Source of the DNA: Urechis unicinctus
Lineage: Eukaryota; Annelida; Polychaeta; Xenopneusta; Urechidae
Direction of reading: 5' to 3'
Assembly: GCA_034190875.2 (NCBI GenBank)
Contig: CM067356.1
Location: forward strand, 68,288,216 to 68,352,215
DNA length: 64,000 nucleotides
This document shows, in pieces, positions 1 through 12,909 of this stretch. Every line of letters begins with the position of its first letter. Position 1 is the first letter of the stretch. The notes beneath the pieces were generated by a model, which was given only the letters and a program-made list of their open reading frames with translations, had not been told where the DNA came from and ran no database searches. A program made the translations under genes and the position numbers.

Positions 1-1092
1 TGAGCGCTTCTTTCATAAACCGTTGGCGTCTATTCAAATTTTGGCAGTCACAAATGTGAGACACGAGCAGCTGTTCTGCCATGCATGGTACAATAATGTC
101 TCGTTCCCATACATTGTTGGTACCGACATAACGAAAACAGTAAGAGGTGGAAATGTGAATCAAATCCATTGGGGACAGAACCAGCTTACATGCCCACTGC
201 CTGCGTTTGATTTGATTCCAAGCTACTTGTCGTTATCAACAACACGCTGTGGCACATTGACCAGTTCAAGCAATGACAAAGGAACAATGACCGCATGAAT
301 TTGGGATATGTGTGGTCATTGCGTTCGGGACTATTCAAACTACAGAATTTATAGAATGGATTGAATTGAATAGATTGTTGGGAGTAACAGAATTCAATGT
401 ACATGACCGTAATATGGAGCATATGTTAGTTGTTTTTGAAAACTACCAGCAAGCTGGAAATTTACGCGTTCATCGAATGCCTCCATCAGTGAATGCTTCC
501 AGCGTCCATGCTGTGAAGCTGAGTAGACCTGCGTCGCTAAATGATTGTATGATGAGGAACATGTACCGATATAAGTATGTACTTGTGGTTGACTTTGATG
601 AGTTAATCATACCGAAAACACATCGAACATACCGCGAACACATAACACATATCATGAACGTTATGTGATATCAATATTACAGGAAACAGATCAGAGCCTC
701 ACCATTCTTACAGCATACGGAACGCCTTCTTTTTCAGAGATTTTGCGCCTGATCCATCACAGCCAAGCATTCTCCGTACGATACCGGAAGCGAGCGGCTC
801 CTAGCAGGAAAGGATTCGCACCCAAATCATTTATCAACCCACGAAGATGCTTTTCCATGTTCAATCATTACTGCTGTATTCGCTTTCCCAATAGCGGACC
901 TGCTATTGATGTTGACCAAACCTAGCTCTCTCTCACCAATATCGAAAATGTGGATTCGGTAACGAAAAGTGCAATGATTATCTCAGCCATCAACAGCAGG
1001 ACGATAATATTTTGGTGTACAAACCACTATTGGAATCTCGAGTTAGAAAAGTGATGCACGCCTTGTATATATCAATTCATCCTGATGATTAA
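1..1092 (+). pseudogene. GT92-like glycosyltransferase, broken and 5'-truncated by the window edge
   Basis: This is a decayed member of glycosyltransferase family 92 (DUF23 type), the only plus-strand copy here. The frame opens inside the domain and matches the intact copy at 58838-60257. Landmarks are HWGQNQLTCPLP, the Asn-Asp-Cys stretch ALNDCMMRNMY-like motif around 535-560, and VLVVDFDELIIP near 580-610, the acidic metal-binding motif of GT-A enzymes. The frame stops at about 296 and shifts before 312, again near 665 and again near 925, so no full protein can be made. The C-terminal sequence ends at a TAA at 1090-1092 equivalent to the stop of the other copies. Family members are type II Golgi enzymes that move a sugar, often galactose, onto glycans; the substrate here is unknown. 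Indels rather than substitutions cause the breaks, so decay or poor consensus are both possible. Confidence 0.85.
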
Positions 1093-1582
1093 GTTGTTGT
1101 AATTTAGCTCTCGATTCAATTTGTACAATATAAACATATCAAATGTGTGCAATGTGTCCGTTTTTCACGTCAGTTATGTCAGGATTAGTTATGAAATGCG
1201 TAAAATCCAGAATGTCCACAATATGTTCAACTAAGTGACCATGCAGTCTGGGATAACCAGTACCGTATCTATAGCTGTCATGGCCTTGCCCAAGCTTGAC
1301 ATTACATATAAATTTGACATTTAAAATTGTACTTTTGGGAAACAAGTTTTTGTGTGCGAACAATTTTGTGAAAGCAATGTCTGATGTGAAATAGTCGCTC
1401 TACACAAATGGCCCTTCAGCCATACACATTCATATATGCGTATATATACATATATATGAACATATATAAAAATATAAATATAGATATATATTCTTGTATA
1501 CATACATATATTAATATATATAGTTTTATATAAATAAATATATATATATATATAAACGTTTATATATACATATATATATAAA

Positions 1583-1672
<90 letters not shown>

Positions 1673-1731
1673 TTATGCGTATTTATATTTTGATATGTTA
1701 CATATACATATATATATATAATATATATATA

Positions 1732-1776
<45 letters not shown>

Positions 1777-1863
1777 GTATATACTTATGCGTATTTATAT
1801 TTTGATATGTTCATATATGTATATATGTTCATATATGTATAAATATATTTTTATATACATAAG

Positions 1864-1902
<39 letters not shown>

Positions 1903-1925
1903 TATATACATATGTATATACATAG

Positions 1926-1995
<70 letters not shown>

Positions 1996-2132
1996 TATGT
2001 GGATCGATATAAATATGCATGGGTGTGTTTGTGTGCGTATATACAATGGTTACATGCATGTAACATACCTTATATGCATCCATACACGTCACATTGTCAC
2101 GTAGTTCATATAATCACAAACAATGGCATAAT
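1093..2132. other. Non-coding stretch with long TA microsatellite
   Basis: No gene is supported. From about 1430 to 2000 the sequence is a (TA)n-rich microsatellite with occasional TG and CA units. Open frames in it are low-complexity Tyr-Ile runs. Confidence 0.85.
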
Positions 2133-5100
2133 ATACACTTACACTTGACGTGCAAACACACACCCGCACGGATATACGCCGAACGAGTCATGCTCGTATA
2201 CTAAAGATCATGCGCAGAAGGTTGTGCCATCCCAACTGTACATTAAATTAGAGTAATGTACGTGCGAAAAAGCGGCTTTCTTGCTACAAACGAGGGATGT
2301 CATGAGTTTTCATTCGACTGTGCCTATACCGCCGGCCTCATGTCTACTGGTCAACATCACAACCGTGGAATCCAGGATTCAGCGGGTATAATCAATCTTG
2401 ATTTCCACAACGCAAGCTATTCCAGTAAAATAGCATATCAGGTTTCCTAGGATTCCATTTCGTTCGTAGATTTTTCATTTTCGGAGGCCTCCTTTATTTC
2501 TGCAGTAGATTATCATATCACCATCCATTCTATCCAACGTGTACATATGTCCTCAGCAGCAGCCGCGAGTATGGTCGCCATAGTATTTAGGTGCATAAAG
2601 CAGATTAAGAGAATGACATCTTGACGCATTATATTGCTTTATACGTCCACAGCAATCAAGTGCGCGGTTGGGACAGCCTATTGTTTTTAGGACAGCATAC
2701 TGGTTTTTTTTGCGGATACATATAGCTCAATTAAGTCTGAAATGCGAACTTTATGACATTGCGTCGCAGCCATCGGAGAGAAGAATGATGCCAAGATCGC
2801 AGAGATTCCATGAAGTTGTCGATGTAGCAGTAGTTAAAACGAGCACAGTAATGCCTGTCATAGACGCAGGGTTATATTCTGTCACTCGATATTTCTACTG
2901 AAACAACTGTTCAATGCATCAACGTATGCTGCCAAATAATTATACTCGAATAAAAGGGGCAAGAAATCTTCGTCGCCACCAGTATCAAGTTAACAATTCG
3001 ATATTAGTGACTCACCTGCGAGCTAATTTACTTAATAAGTGGATGAGGGATGTCGTGCTGGAACATCTGACAAGTTGATCAGCATAACGAGAATTCGCGG
3101 CAGGCAACTTCGTTCTCCGTCCAACGCTGACGGTTCTATTTAGATCACAATCAGGTCAAGATTATCATGAGGCCTAATTCCAGTATAACAAATCTCTCTG
3201 TATTGTTGACCATCGTAATGGCTTCGATGAGACGAAATGTTATAACATATGTGTTTCTAAGTGGTGAAAATGCATAATCGGGTGTAAAGTCATCCAATGT
3301 GCTGAGACATGCCACGGTAAGCATGCAGCTTTGCTACTCAACCCTTATTCATGACCGACAACTCTGTCTTATATGAGCTATGCAAAATGTAGAATGGCGG
3401 TAATTATTCATGATGGTTTCTAGTCCAAACTCATGCATCGATGGAAGTGCTGATGTTGGTTCTTACTTGCGATGTAAATGGTAATATTGAACAATATTGT
3501 TCAAAAGTTATGATAAACAACATGCAACGTGTTTTCATTGGTGTATTGGTTGGGTGATATAGTTTGTAAAATAACTCGAATGGACGTCTAATCGTTCGCT
3601 TAAATCATTATCACATCGTTAATATGCAACTTATTTGTGTATTTTTATCTTATGTAGGTCGCAATTTCGGTATCTGCGATTTCTACTAGACGTTTAATCG
3701 CAAAATTTGCTTCAAAATAATTATTCAAATAATTTTTCATGTTAATAATTTTGTATAACTTACTGAATCTGTCAGCTAATTTACTCAATAAATGGGTGAG
3801 GTATTTCGCAGTGGAACCCTTGAATAGTTGATCAGCATCACGAGACATGCAAATTTGGACGACTGTCTAATTGCGCCGAGTATTTCTATGTATTTTTGTT
3901 TTCTCTTCACAAGGTAAGGCAGAGATTAATTTCGTATCATAAGCATGTATAGTTACTGCACCTAATGACTTTTCAAATTTTATGTTGTGATTCTGTTTTG
4001 TTCCTTTGAAAAATAAACCCACTAAGGTAAAAGAGACATCTGATGCTCTAATGGACAATATCTATATCGATGCTACTGAGGATTAGGATGCAAAAACGAT
4101 ATATGCGGAATGACGCTTCATTGCCTAACCGATCACTACCGACTTTATTTTATTCAATAACTAAATTCACGTGGCTCCTAATCAAGCAAATAACATTAAG
4201 GCCCATATGATCGAGCCTGTATTCCCCTATATCTTGAGAACAGCATGTGTAAGCTCAATTTATATTTACATATTTTGTGCATTAAATTATAGACCAGCAT
4301 TATGCAGCATGTCATAACTACATAATTACTACTTTAAAACAGGAGAATAATTCATATTTAAGCACAATGCGTTTAGAACAAATCTTGACGACTTGATGCG
4401 GAAAATCAAAATGATAGCAATTTACTGAGTATTTGATAACCGAAAAAGGAACAAGGTCGCAGAAAACGAGTGTTGTTTCTGATCAACGTTGATCCCAAAC
4501 TTAATAGTTTTGAGAATAGTGATCAAAAGTACCTGCTGCTTAATAAAGCACGAATAATCTTCCTATCAGGTTATCAGCTCTAATACAACGTGTAATATTA
4601 ACCAAGCGTTTTGTGGAAAGCAATCTCTGTCCCTATTCAAATCTGCCTGTTCAACTTACCTTACCTGACTAAACCTTAGATCATACTTGCCATTCTGCCG
4701 AATTTAAGCATCAGGAAGTACTTGATATTCGTAAGATGTGTTGTAGTACATTAAGTGCCTCAGGAAACAGCACACTGAATTAACCTTTTTAATGATTGGC
4801 TGGTTTGGCCATTAGCATTTCATACTCGTCCCCTTACTAGGCTCAGGCTGATATAATGCAATGGTGCTCTTCCTTTCTTTATCTTTACGAAACTCTTTAT
4901 TCTTCCACATGGGAGATGATAAACGTCACCAGCTAATCTCGTTTTCATTGATTTTTCGCCAGCCGCTAACTTACCCAGGTCTCAACCTTATGACTTATCA
5001 CACTACAGTCTTTAACCACGTTATGATGATATCTTGGACAATGATGATACTGACTTGCAGGCAGCTGCACCTTGGAGGGCCATGGATGTTATGAGGCAGA

Positions 5101-7358
5101 CGCTGCAGAAGCTTCTCGACAAGGGCCGGTTGGAGTTATGACGGAAGGAATAACAGTTTCACTTAACAGGGATGCTGCTTTCATCCGCGTCACCTTTCAG
5201 TCAGCTTTGCCGCTAAATTGTTCCCTGTCCCGTTGACGTTATGACATTCAGCACTTCTTGGGCACAGAGAGAACAGAGCATTCACATCCCCATCATGGCA
5301 TTCACAATCATAACGGTCGTCCTTTCTTATTCAACTGGACCCTTTGTTTGACAATTTTAGAAGGCACGCAAGTTACTGAAAGTAATTGTTAAAGAGGGAA
5401 TTAGTAAGGGTTATAATAAACATTAACTACAGTGCTTTGACATCAAAGTCATTCATGTAGCACCCAGGCTTAGCTTATTCTACGATCTAGCACTCAGTGT
5501 TGGACACCGCGGTCAAGTTGGGTCAATGCCGTAATGACATACTATGAACACACTCATGAAACTGGTACGTTACAATTCTATTTCGATGATAACGATAAAC
5601 TAATGTCTTGATCCATTAATGTGTTCTTAATGGTGTAACAGCGAGTTATGCTTTATTGCGACATACAGTATGCACACAGAGACCAAATATGAAACAACAG
5701 GACGCATTTACGAGGTCATATACCCTTAAATCAGTGACATTTATGGTTCATTAGTCTTGCAATAGATCAAAACTGGTTCTGTGGATTTAAGTACTGTGTA
5801 TATTCCTCCGATATTCCACCACATCAATATTCATCTCACCCTGACTCCATGTCTCCATTTCGGTTCAGCACTAAACATGTGCTCAACAAATTATCATTCC
5901 CGTCAAACGCGTTTTTCTCCGCAAATCACTATTGTCAAATTCATCAAATTTAGATGAGCCTTGTGAGAGCCTTGCTCTGTGGTCGTCTTCTAACTTCACT
6001 GAGTGTATCATTAGTTAAGCACGTCTCCTCCATAATCAATCGCCTCCTCTCGACTCCACTTTATCGATATTATACATCGCAGCACCCTTCACCTTTGTTG
6101 GCAACCACTTTGATATACAGCACTAGTTCTTCACATAATCCCTCATTCGTTATTTAGCCAGAGATGAGAATTGCTGCAAACATGTCAAAATTACAAGCAA
6201 AGAAAAAACACATCATATCACATACAAGTAGATAGCAAAATTGCAGTTTTTTCAACATGGTTGTAGCAGCGGTAGCTCATCGTACCTATGTTGGCATTGT
6301 GTGAGGTTGTGGGTCTTCACAAAATGGGCAATTCATCGAAATTGGATGCGAAAAAAATGTCACAGAATGGTATTTCCAATAATTAACTTTCTCCGATTGG
6401 TCAATAGGGGTGAAGGTCACGGTATGGCGAAAGGGCCGATTGTGAAAAGCGTCTATTTTACCCTGGAGAAAACTTTCTGAAAAATTGTTGGCCCACAAAA
6501 ACTGTTTTCCCAAAAGAACACATTTAAATGTGAACTTTATATGTAATATCAACCTTGGGCAAGGCCAGGGCAGCTACTGGTTACCCCAGACTGCCTGATG
6601 ACTTCATTGGACATATTATCAACATTTAGGATGCCCAACAGAAGGAAGCATCATGTTAGATTAACAGCGATTAACCTTCAAAGATGTAATTGATAACAAA
6701 TCCTGACAAAACTACCGTGACAAACGAACCTTATTGACAGATTTTCTCCATTTTTTAGTATTGATATCCCTACAATCGTCTTACTGCGATATTTTTAAGG
6801 TGCGTGAATAAAAACCCGTGGAAGGCATTTGATTAGCCCTAGTATGCATCGTAGGTTAAAAAGGGGATGAAACCGGAAGAGGATGGAACCACGCCTGCTT
6901 AGTAACTTGATTGGGTCACCACTCATTTGCATATTTTGTAAATAATGCTTCGGGGACGTTTTAAAACGTGCTGATATCGATTATTTTTGTACAAGTTAGT
7001 CCTTGAATACTTTAGTTTTAGCAGCGGGGGAAATAGGCCACAGGTGAAGTATTGATCTTTAACAAGTGCATGTTTCAGCCACCTCACGTCGCTCTTTATC
7101 ACGATCAGAACGAAACATTACAACAATAAAAATATTTAGTGACAAACACATAAGAAGAGAACGCAGCCTCCGTGTCCGCATTTGGACGAATGGACACGAG
7201 CATGTTGTAGCCGTTTACATGGGATACAAAAGGGGCTTGTGATGACGTGTGCAACACCTCTACTGGCTTAATGGAGATATTTGGAGAAATCAAACACTTT
7301 CAAACACTTTCATTTGTTTATATTGTATACATAAAATCGAGAGCTAAATTACAACAAC
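2133..7358. other. Non-coding part of block A
   Basis: I found no convincing gene. The open frames (for example 4861-5094 and 5954-6157) are short, have no recognisable domain and are conserved in block B only as part of the overall near-identity. The sequence is moderately AT-rich. Confidence 0.6.
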
Positions 7359-8889
7359 TTAATTATCAGGATGATTTGATATATTCAAGGCGTGCATCAC
7401 TTTTCTTACTCGAGATTCCAAGAGTGGTTTGTACACCAAAATATTATCGTCCTGCTGTTGATGGCTTAGGAAATCAGTGCACGTTTCAAGGCGTGGCATA
7501 CTTTTCTCTTACTCGAGATTTCCAAGAGTGTTTGTACAACCAAAATAATTATAAATCGTCCTGCCTGTTGATGGCTTAGGAAATCAGTGCACGTTTTGTT
7601 ACCGAATCCACATTTTCGATAGTGGTGAGAGAGAGCTAGTTTTCGTGTCAACATCAATAGCGGGTCCGCTATTTAGAAAGCGAATATAACAGTAATGATT
7701 GAACACGGAAAAGCATCTTCGTGGGTTGATAAATGATTTGGGTGCGAATCCTCTACTGCTAGGAGCTGCTCGCTTCCGGTATCGCATCGCACGGAGAAAG
7801 CTTGGCTGAGATGGGTCAGGCGAAATATCTCTGAAAAAGTAGGCGTTGCGTATGCTGTAAGAATGGTGAGGCTCAGACCTGTTTCTTTTCATATTGATCT
7901 CCGATAACAGTTCATGGTATGTGTTATGTGTTCGCGGTATGATTAGTTCATCAAAGTCGACCACAAGAACATACTTATATTGGTACATGTTCCTCATCAT
8001 ACAATCATTCAGCGATGCAGGGCTGCTCAGCTTCACAGCATGTATGCTGGAACCATTCACAGGTGGAGGCATTCGATGAACGCGTAAAATTCCAGCTTGT
8101 TGGTAGTAATCGAAAACAACTGACATATGCTCCATATTACCGTCATATATATTGAATTCTGTTACTCCCAACAATCTATTCATTTCGATCCATTCTATAA
8201 ATTCTGTAGTTTGAATAGTCCCAAACGCAATGGCCACACATATCCCAAACTCATGCGGCCATTGTTCCTTTGGCATTGCTTGAACTGGGAGCAGAATGGT
8301 CGATGTGCCACAGCGCGTTGTTGATATCGACACGAAGCTTGGAATTGGATCAAACGTCGGCAAGGGACATGTCAGCTGGTTCTGCCCCCAATGGATTTTA
8401 TTCACATTTCCACCTCTTCCAGTTGTCGTTATTTTGGCATCAACAATGTGTGGGAACGAGACATTATTGTACCATACATGGCAGAAGAGTTCCTTTCGTT
8501 TCACATTTGTGACTGCCAAAATTTGAATAGACGGCAACGGTTTATGGAAGAAGCGCTCATCGTAGAATGCGGAGAAAACTATCACTTCCCCCATTTCATC
8601 CTGTGTGTATTGCCATGCACCATTCCGTGTCAACGCTTGACTTGGTCGGGCTATTGATTGATTACACCATAGACTAATGTCTGTCAGACGTGAAACATAA
8701 TTGTTCTCACTTTCAGAAGTATTGATATCAGATGCCATCGCAGAAGGCGGAACGCTGTATGTCAGGTTCTGTGCATTTTTGTTAACATGATCCACAGCTG
8801 AAGTTTGATGTAACTGTATATCGTTGATTCGAACCAGTACCCTCATCGTGAGTCCGATGGTTACAGCCGCAGAAAATATGAGGATAGTC
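7359..8889 (-). pseudogene. GT92-like glycosyltransferase, block A copy with broken C-terminus
   Basis: This is the block A counterpart of the intact gene at 58838-60257. The main frame runs from an ATG at 8846 for 415 codons and contains the GT92 core, including HWGQNQLTCPLP and VLVVDFDELIIP. An extra T near 7642 (five T where block B has four, after GCTAG) shifts the frame so that the last 60 or so residues are lost. Just beyond, 7386-7486 is repeated as 7487-7596, with many one-base indels between the copies. Coding extends upstream of the ATG to a splice acceptor (CTTTCAG) at 8890-8896. That added piece reads as a hydrophobic segment (TILIFSAAVTIGLT) suited to a type II Golgi signal anchor, so the true start lies in an unseen upstream exon. 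Confidence 0.88.
7386..7596. repeat. About 101-bp tandem duplication in the GT92 3' end
   Basis: The first copy is 7386-7486 and the second 7487-7596. The second differs from the first mainly by single-base insertions, and block B has only one copy. This pattern resembles unpolished long-read sequence rather than evolved divergence. Confidence 0.85.
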
Positions 8890-9032
8890 CTGAAAGCGTT
8901 ACAGTAATATTAGGTATTTGAGATATGTAATAGTCTAGGAGAAATCCATTTTATTGAATATTAATCAGAGGCAGGTAAACTTAATATTCATGACATAGCC
9001 ACGGACTTCATATGCGCCCAAAACAAACATCC

Positions 9033-9465
9033 ATACATACTTACCCACGTACCTACCCACGTACCTACCCACCCACCCACCCACGTACCTACCCACCCAC
9101 CCACCCACCCACGTACCTACCCACACACCCACCCACCCACGTACCTACCCACACACCCACCCACCCACGTACCTACCCACCCACCCACCCACGTACCCTA
9201 CCCACCCACCCCCAACACCCAACCACCCACCCACGTACCTACCCACCCACCCATCCACGTACCTACCACACACACCCACCCACCCCACGTACCTACCCAC
9301 CCACCCACCCACGTACCTACCCACCCACCCACCCACCCACGTACCTACCCACCCACGTATGTATGTATGTATGTATGTATGTATGTATGTATGTATGTAT
9401 GTATGTATGTATGTATGTATGTATGTATGTATGTATGTATGTATGTATGTATGTATGTATATATG

Positions 9466-9499
<34 letters not shown>

Positions 9500-9739
9500 T
9501 GCATGCATGCATGTATGTATGTATGTATGTATGTAGTATGTAGTATGTTTGTATGTATGTATGTATGTATGTATGTATGTATGTATGTATGTATGTATGT
9601 ATGTATATATGTATGTATGTATGTATGCATGCATGCATGTATGTATGTATGTATGTATGTATGCATGCATGCATGTATGTATGTATGTATGTATGCATGT
9701 ATGCATGTATGCATGTATGCATGTATGCATGTATGCATG

Positions 9740-9770
<31 letters not shown>

Positions 9771-9893
9771 TGCATGGCATGGCACGGCACGGCACGGCAC
9801 GGCACGGCACGGCACGGCACGGCACGGCACGGCACGGCACGACACGACACGGCACGGCACGACATACAGACAGACAGGCAGACAGACAGACGC

Positions 9894-9934
<41 letters not shown>

Positions 9935-9936
9935 TA
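9033..9936. repeat. Compound microsatellite: CCCA, GTAT, GGCAC, CAGA
   Basis: Four simple repeats follow one another. CCCA with ACGTACCT interruptions runs from about 9033 to 9356, GTAT (with GCAT variants) to about 9770, GGCAC to about 9865, and CAGA to about 9936. The same order occurs in block B at 60408-61012 with shorter tracts. It lies upstream of the GT92 coding exon, probably in its first intron. The many open frames in all phases are by-products. Confidence 0.97.
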
Positions 9937-10023
9937 AATGCATACATGCTAACGCACTCACTTATATTGGGATCCTTGGGGAAAACGCCACATACGTGTA
10001 ATTGCCATACTTTGTGTAGGTTC

Positions 10024-10185
10024 AAAACGCCTCGGAGATGTTGTGAATGAAGCTTGATTCCTTTTATCTTTCCACGCCTGCTTCGCCACGCACACTTTTC
10101 AAAACGCCTCTGAGATGTTGTGAATGAATTTGTATTCCTTTTATCTTTCCTACATCCGTTTCGCCACGCCCACTTTCCTCACGTC
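10024..10185. repeat. About 80-bp tandem duplication
   Basis: Two adjacent units begin with AAAACGCCTC.GAGATGTTGTG and include CCTTTTATCTTTCC, the second starting near 10101. The pair is conserved in block B near 61090-61250. Confidence 0.75.
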
Positions 10186-10280
10186 TTATTACTTGCGACC
10201 AGGTTAACACCGCAAACATCTTGTCGATTTTCACTGTAGACGACATCAGTCATTTTTTTGGGTAGGCTTTTTACCGTATC

Positions 10281-10930
10281 TCCTTGAGACAATCATTCTT
10301 CAGGCATATTTGAATCCCCTGCATATTAATCCCCAAAACTGTAATGTTTACTGGTATGTTGAGCTCTGTGATCCCACCCCCCTGCATATAAATCCTTAGC
10401 ACTGTCCTTAATCCTCTCTGTTTGTGCTGAGCAAAGTGAGTCCTCGCGCTTGACAGGCCAATGTTAGCACAATGAAGTTTAAGCATGGAGCTCAGCGGAT
10501 AAATCGCATGTCGTGGACGACCATCGTTTAAAGTGAGTGCAAACATTGCATTAAAAGCGTTTCCATATTATCATAGTGTTTCTTTCTTGAAGTGAATTGA
10601 AATCTTTGTTATAGACTTTGTTAAAGACTTAGTTCGAATTTTTTTAAATTCCACTGAGGCCGACGGGCGTGTCATTTTCTCACACAAAATCATGAACAGT
10701 TGCATTATACAAACAACATTAATGGCATGAAACGGAGCTGAAGTACATATTGAATTGCCTTCAGTGGAACATAGAGTAGTAATTAAACTAAGTAACGGAG
10801 TGTAAAAGGCAAATATTAACTTTGCGGAGCCCTTGCTTAACCAGACCGCCGACTGAAACTTATCAATAAAGCGGCCGAATGATATTGATTAATATTTTCG
10901 CCGACGGTTGTCATGGTATACGTATAGTAA
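10281..10930. repeat. Dispersed repeat R1, copy 1
   Basis: This 650-700 bp repeat has further copies at about 16300-17000, 51130-51815 and 61375-61995. It starts near a CCCCTGCATATTAATCCC motif and ends with a GCCGACTGA.ATT-type motif near GCGGCCGAATGATATTG. No coding capacity was seen. Similarity between copies 1 and 3 extends leftward to the microsatellite, so the true repeat may be nearly 1 kb. Confidence 0.85.
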
Positions 10931-11369
10931 TTTCCCAAGCCTGCTTACCTTCATCTGTCGTAGGGTCGTCGCGTTACTTGCTATCTTGGTAGGGTCCTTC
11001 TTAAGACTTCTGTGGCTGTCTTCTTGCGTCTTCGCTTCTTGGCGTGTGTGTATGTGTGCATCGAATTATAGTCGTGTTTAGCAACTAGGCTATGTATGAC
11101 TAACTTCTTGGCGGCTTGACTATAATGTTTTGGTGTTGCCGCCTAAAAGGCCAGGGCGGTCCGGGGAGACATGAGTTACTCACACTGACACGTTAAGGGC
11201 CAAACTCCTCAGAGGTGTCATACGCTTTAATGCAACGCCGTCACGTTAAGACCACTGGACCACAGCGGTGAGGTACGTCACCACACTCCCCCCCCCCCTC
11301 ACACCGTATGACGATGGAGTTGGACCCCACCCTGGACTTTCCCAACCCCCTCGGACCGATATGCCCCCA

Positions 11370-12580
11370 TCACATATCGTAGAGTCGACAAGTATTCAGG
11401 GCAGTAATTTTCCTGAGCTCAACTGGATCCTTGCCGACTCTTTGCGCCACCAAATCAGCCACTACCCCTATATGGCTGGGTGATGGGCAACTGAAATAGG
11501 GGGCATCTGTTTCTAACAACAGACGATCCAGGGGGATGGAGCGCAAGGCCTCGAGCTGGCAGGTACTGAAACCTCGCACCAGCCGAGTGAACCCAAAATG
11601 GACGTTCGGAAACTTCGACGCCCACCTGCTTACTACATCCCCAGATCCCGAGAAAAAGCTGCTCTCGTGGCACCTGACCAAGCAGCTGATAAAGGGCACA
11701 GCAATATGGCTCTGTGCCGTCATCTCCCTTCATTCCCCGAATGTACAAAACCAGCACATGCAGGGGCTCCAGGAGGGACAGCAAGTGGTGTAGGGCATGT
11801 TGCTGTGTCCCCCATTCAGCAGGGGGACTGAATAGTCTATGCCAATTCCCCAAGGCCGCCAACTTCGGACCGTTTGAGAAGGCTGAACATCATCTGCATT
11901 TGGTCCGATGTGCACTTCATTTCATGCTTGGGGTGGAGACCAATCGCGACCCTCACTTTTTTGCTGCCCCAGGTCAATGATTTCATCGACACTGGGGTAA
12001 GTGGCAGGGTCGCAATAGTTGGCCACAGCACCCCCAACCACAACAGCGAAGGCGGACTGGGGGTTTGGCAGCCATGAACAATTACGTGGCCCGGAATTCC
12101 GTGGTAGGCCCAGGGAAGTCAGGCCCAGTCCATGTGGAAGTGGGAATCGAAGGCCACGGGAAGCTGAGGTTCCGGTTTTGAAGGCTTCTGCCCCGCCCCG
12201 CTCCCCTCGATCCTACCACACTGTGCAGGCCGACGGCCCAAGTCCAAGACAAGCTCCCTCTCACGGGGCCCGAGCTGAGACAACAGAGCCATCAGAGGTT
12301 GCCAGTGGAGAAGGACCGCGGGCGAATTTGGGGGCCTTAGACAGACGCTATGAGGAACCGGATCCTCGTGGACCCGACAGAACTCCCGCATTGCCTCCTT
12401 CAATAATCCCCTGGGTTCCCTCAGGCTTTGGCATCCAAAACCGATTAACCCCTCTGCGAGGCGGACCAAGGTTTTTAAGTCTCGGCCCGGCCCCAGCAGG
12501 TAGTTGGCGATCATATACATAAGCGGTGGCGTACCATTCAACTGGCGCATTGTCCCAGGGGCGCATCGACCCGAGGGCAT
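11370..12580 (-). pseudogene. TatD-family (TATDN-like) deoxyribonuclease, block A copy, frameshifted
   Basis: Fragments of one TatD-type metal-dependent hydrolase are read in changing minus-strand frames. They are the N-terminal metal site FDSHFHMD (near 12130), VAIGLHPKHEMK (near 11930), GIDYSVP after a frame change (near 11840), HVLVLYIRGM (near 11750) and SIPLDRLLLETDAPYF (near 11500), the last being a hallmark of the family. The remaining frame ends near 11370 with NTCRLYDM. At least three to four frame changes are needed. TatD enzymes are two-metal nucleases with 3'-5' exonuclease or AP-endonuclease activity in other organisms. The region is GC-rich compared with its surroundings. The frame break beside GLGE is shared with block B, so it predates the duplication or is a repeated sequencing error. 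Confidence 0.82.
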
Positions 12581-12909
12581 CGTCCTGGCGAGGGAGGATC
12601 AGCACTAGGGCGGATCGATCAGGGGGCGCACTGACCCGATACCGACTTAACACCAGACACCAGCGTCCAACTTAACACCAGACACCAGCGTCCGACTGAC
12701 CTTCTCGTCCTCTGGTGTATATTATTATCTTTATCGGCGGTTATTTAACTATTCGCTGGAACTTTGCCCAAGAACGTGGCTTGGGATCGTCCATCACACT
12801 ACATCACTTAAACACTCTTTTCCGACAAACTTTGTAAACATTCCTTTCTAAATAAATGCCAGGCGTCCTGGTAGCTGATGCGATATTCGAGTAAAGCAAC
12901 AACTTTGGC

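Larger units (their letters stand above)
2133..12909. repeat. Segmental duplication, block A
   Basis: This block is repeated in the same orientation at about 51944-64000. Where compared by eye (2133-3200, 3820-4080, 4861-6560, 7100-12900) the copies are nearly identical, differing by scattered substitutions, small indels, microsatellite length and two blocks of about 720-750 bases found only in B. Order in both: non-coding DNA, minus-strand GT92, compound microsatellite, dispersed repeat, minus-strand TatD-like pseudogene. It could be a true tandem duplication or two haplotypes placed in one contig. Confidence 0.93.

Noticed and set aside
1603..2104. Tyr-Ile-rich frames
   Set aside because: Translations of (TA)n.
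4861..6157. Short frames conserved between blocks A and B as small genes
   Set aside because: The conservation is no greater than in surrounding non-coding sequence, so it gives no evidence of coding.
9012..10050. Proteins such as repeated Tyr-Val-Cys-Met or Thr-Tyr-Ile-His
   Set aside because: They are by-products of tetranucleotide repeats and occur in all six frames.
12019..12522. Plus-strand Pro/Arg-rich frame of 167 codons, also at 63107-63610
   Set aside because: It lies opposite the TatD-like coding sequence, whose motifs are clear on the minus strand; GC-rich composition keeps it open.
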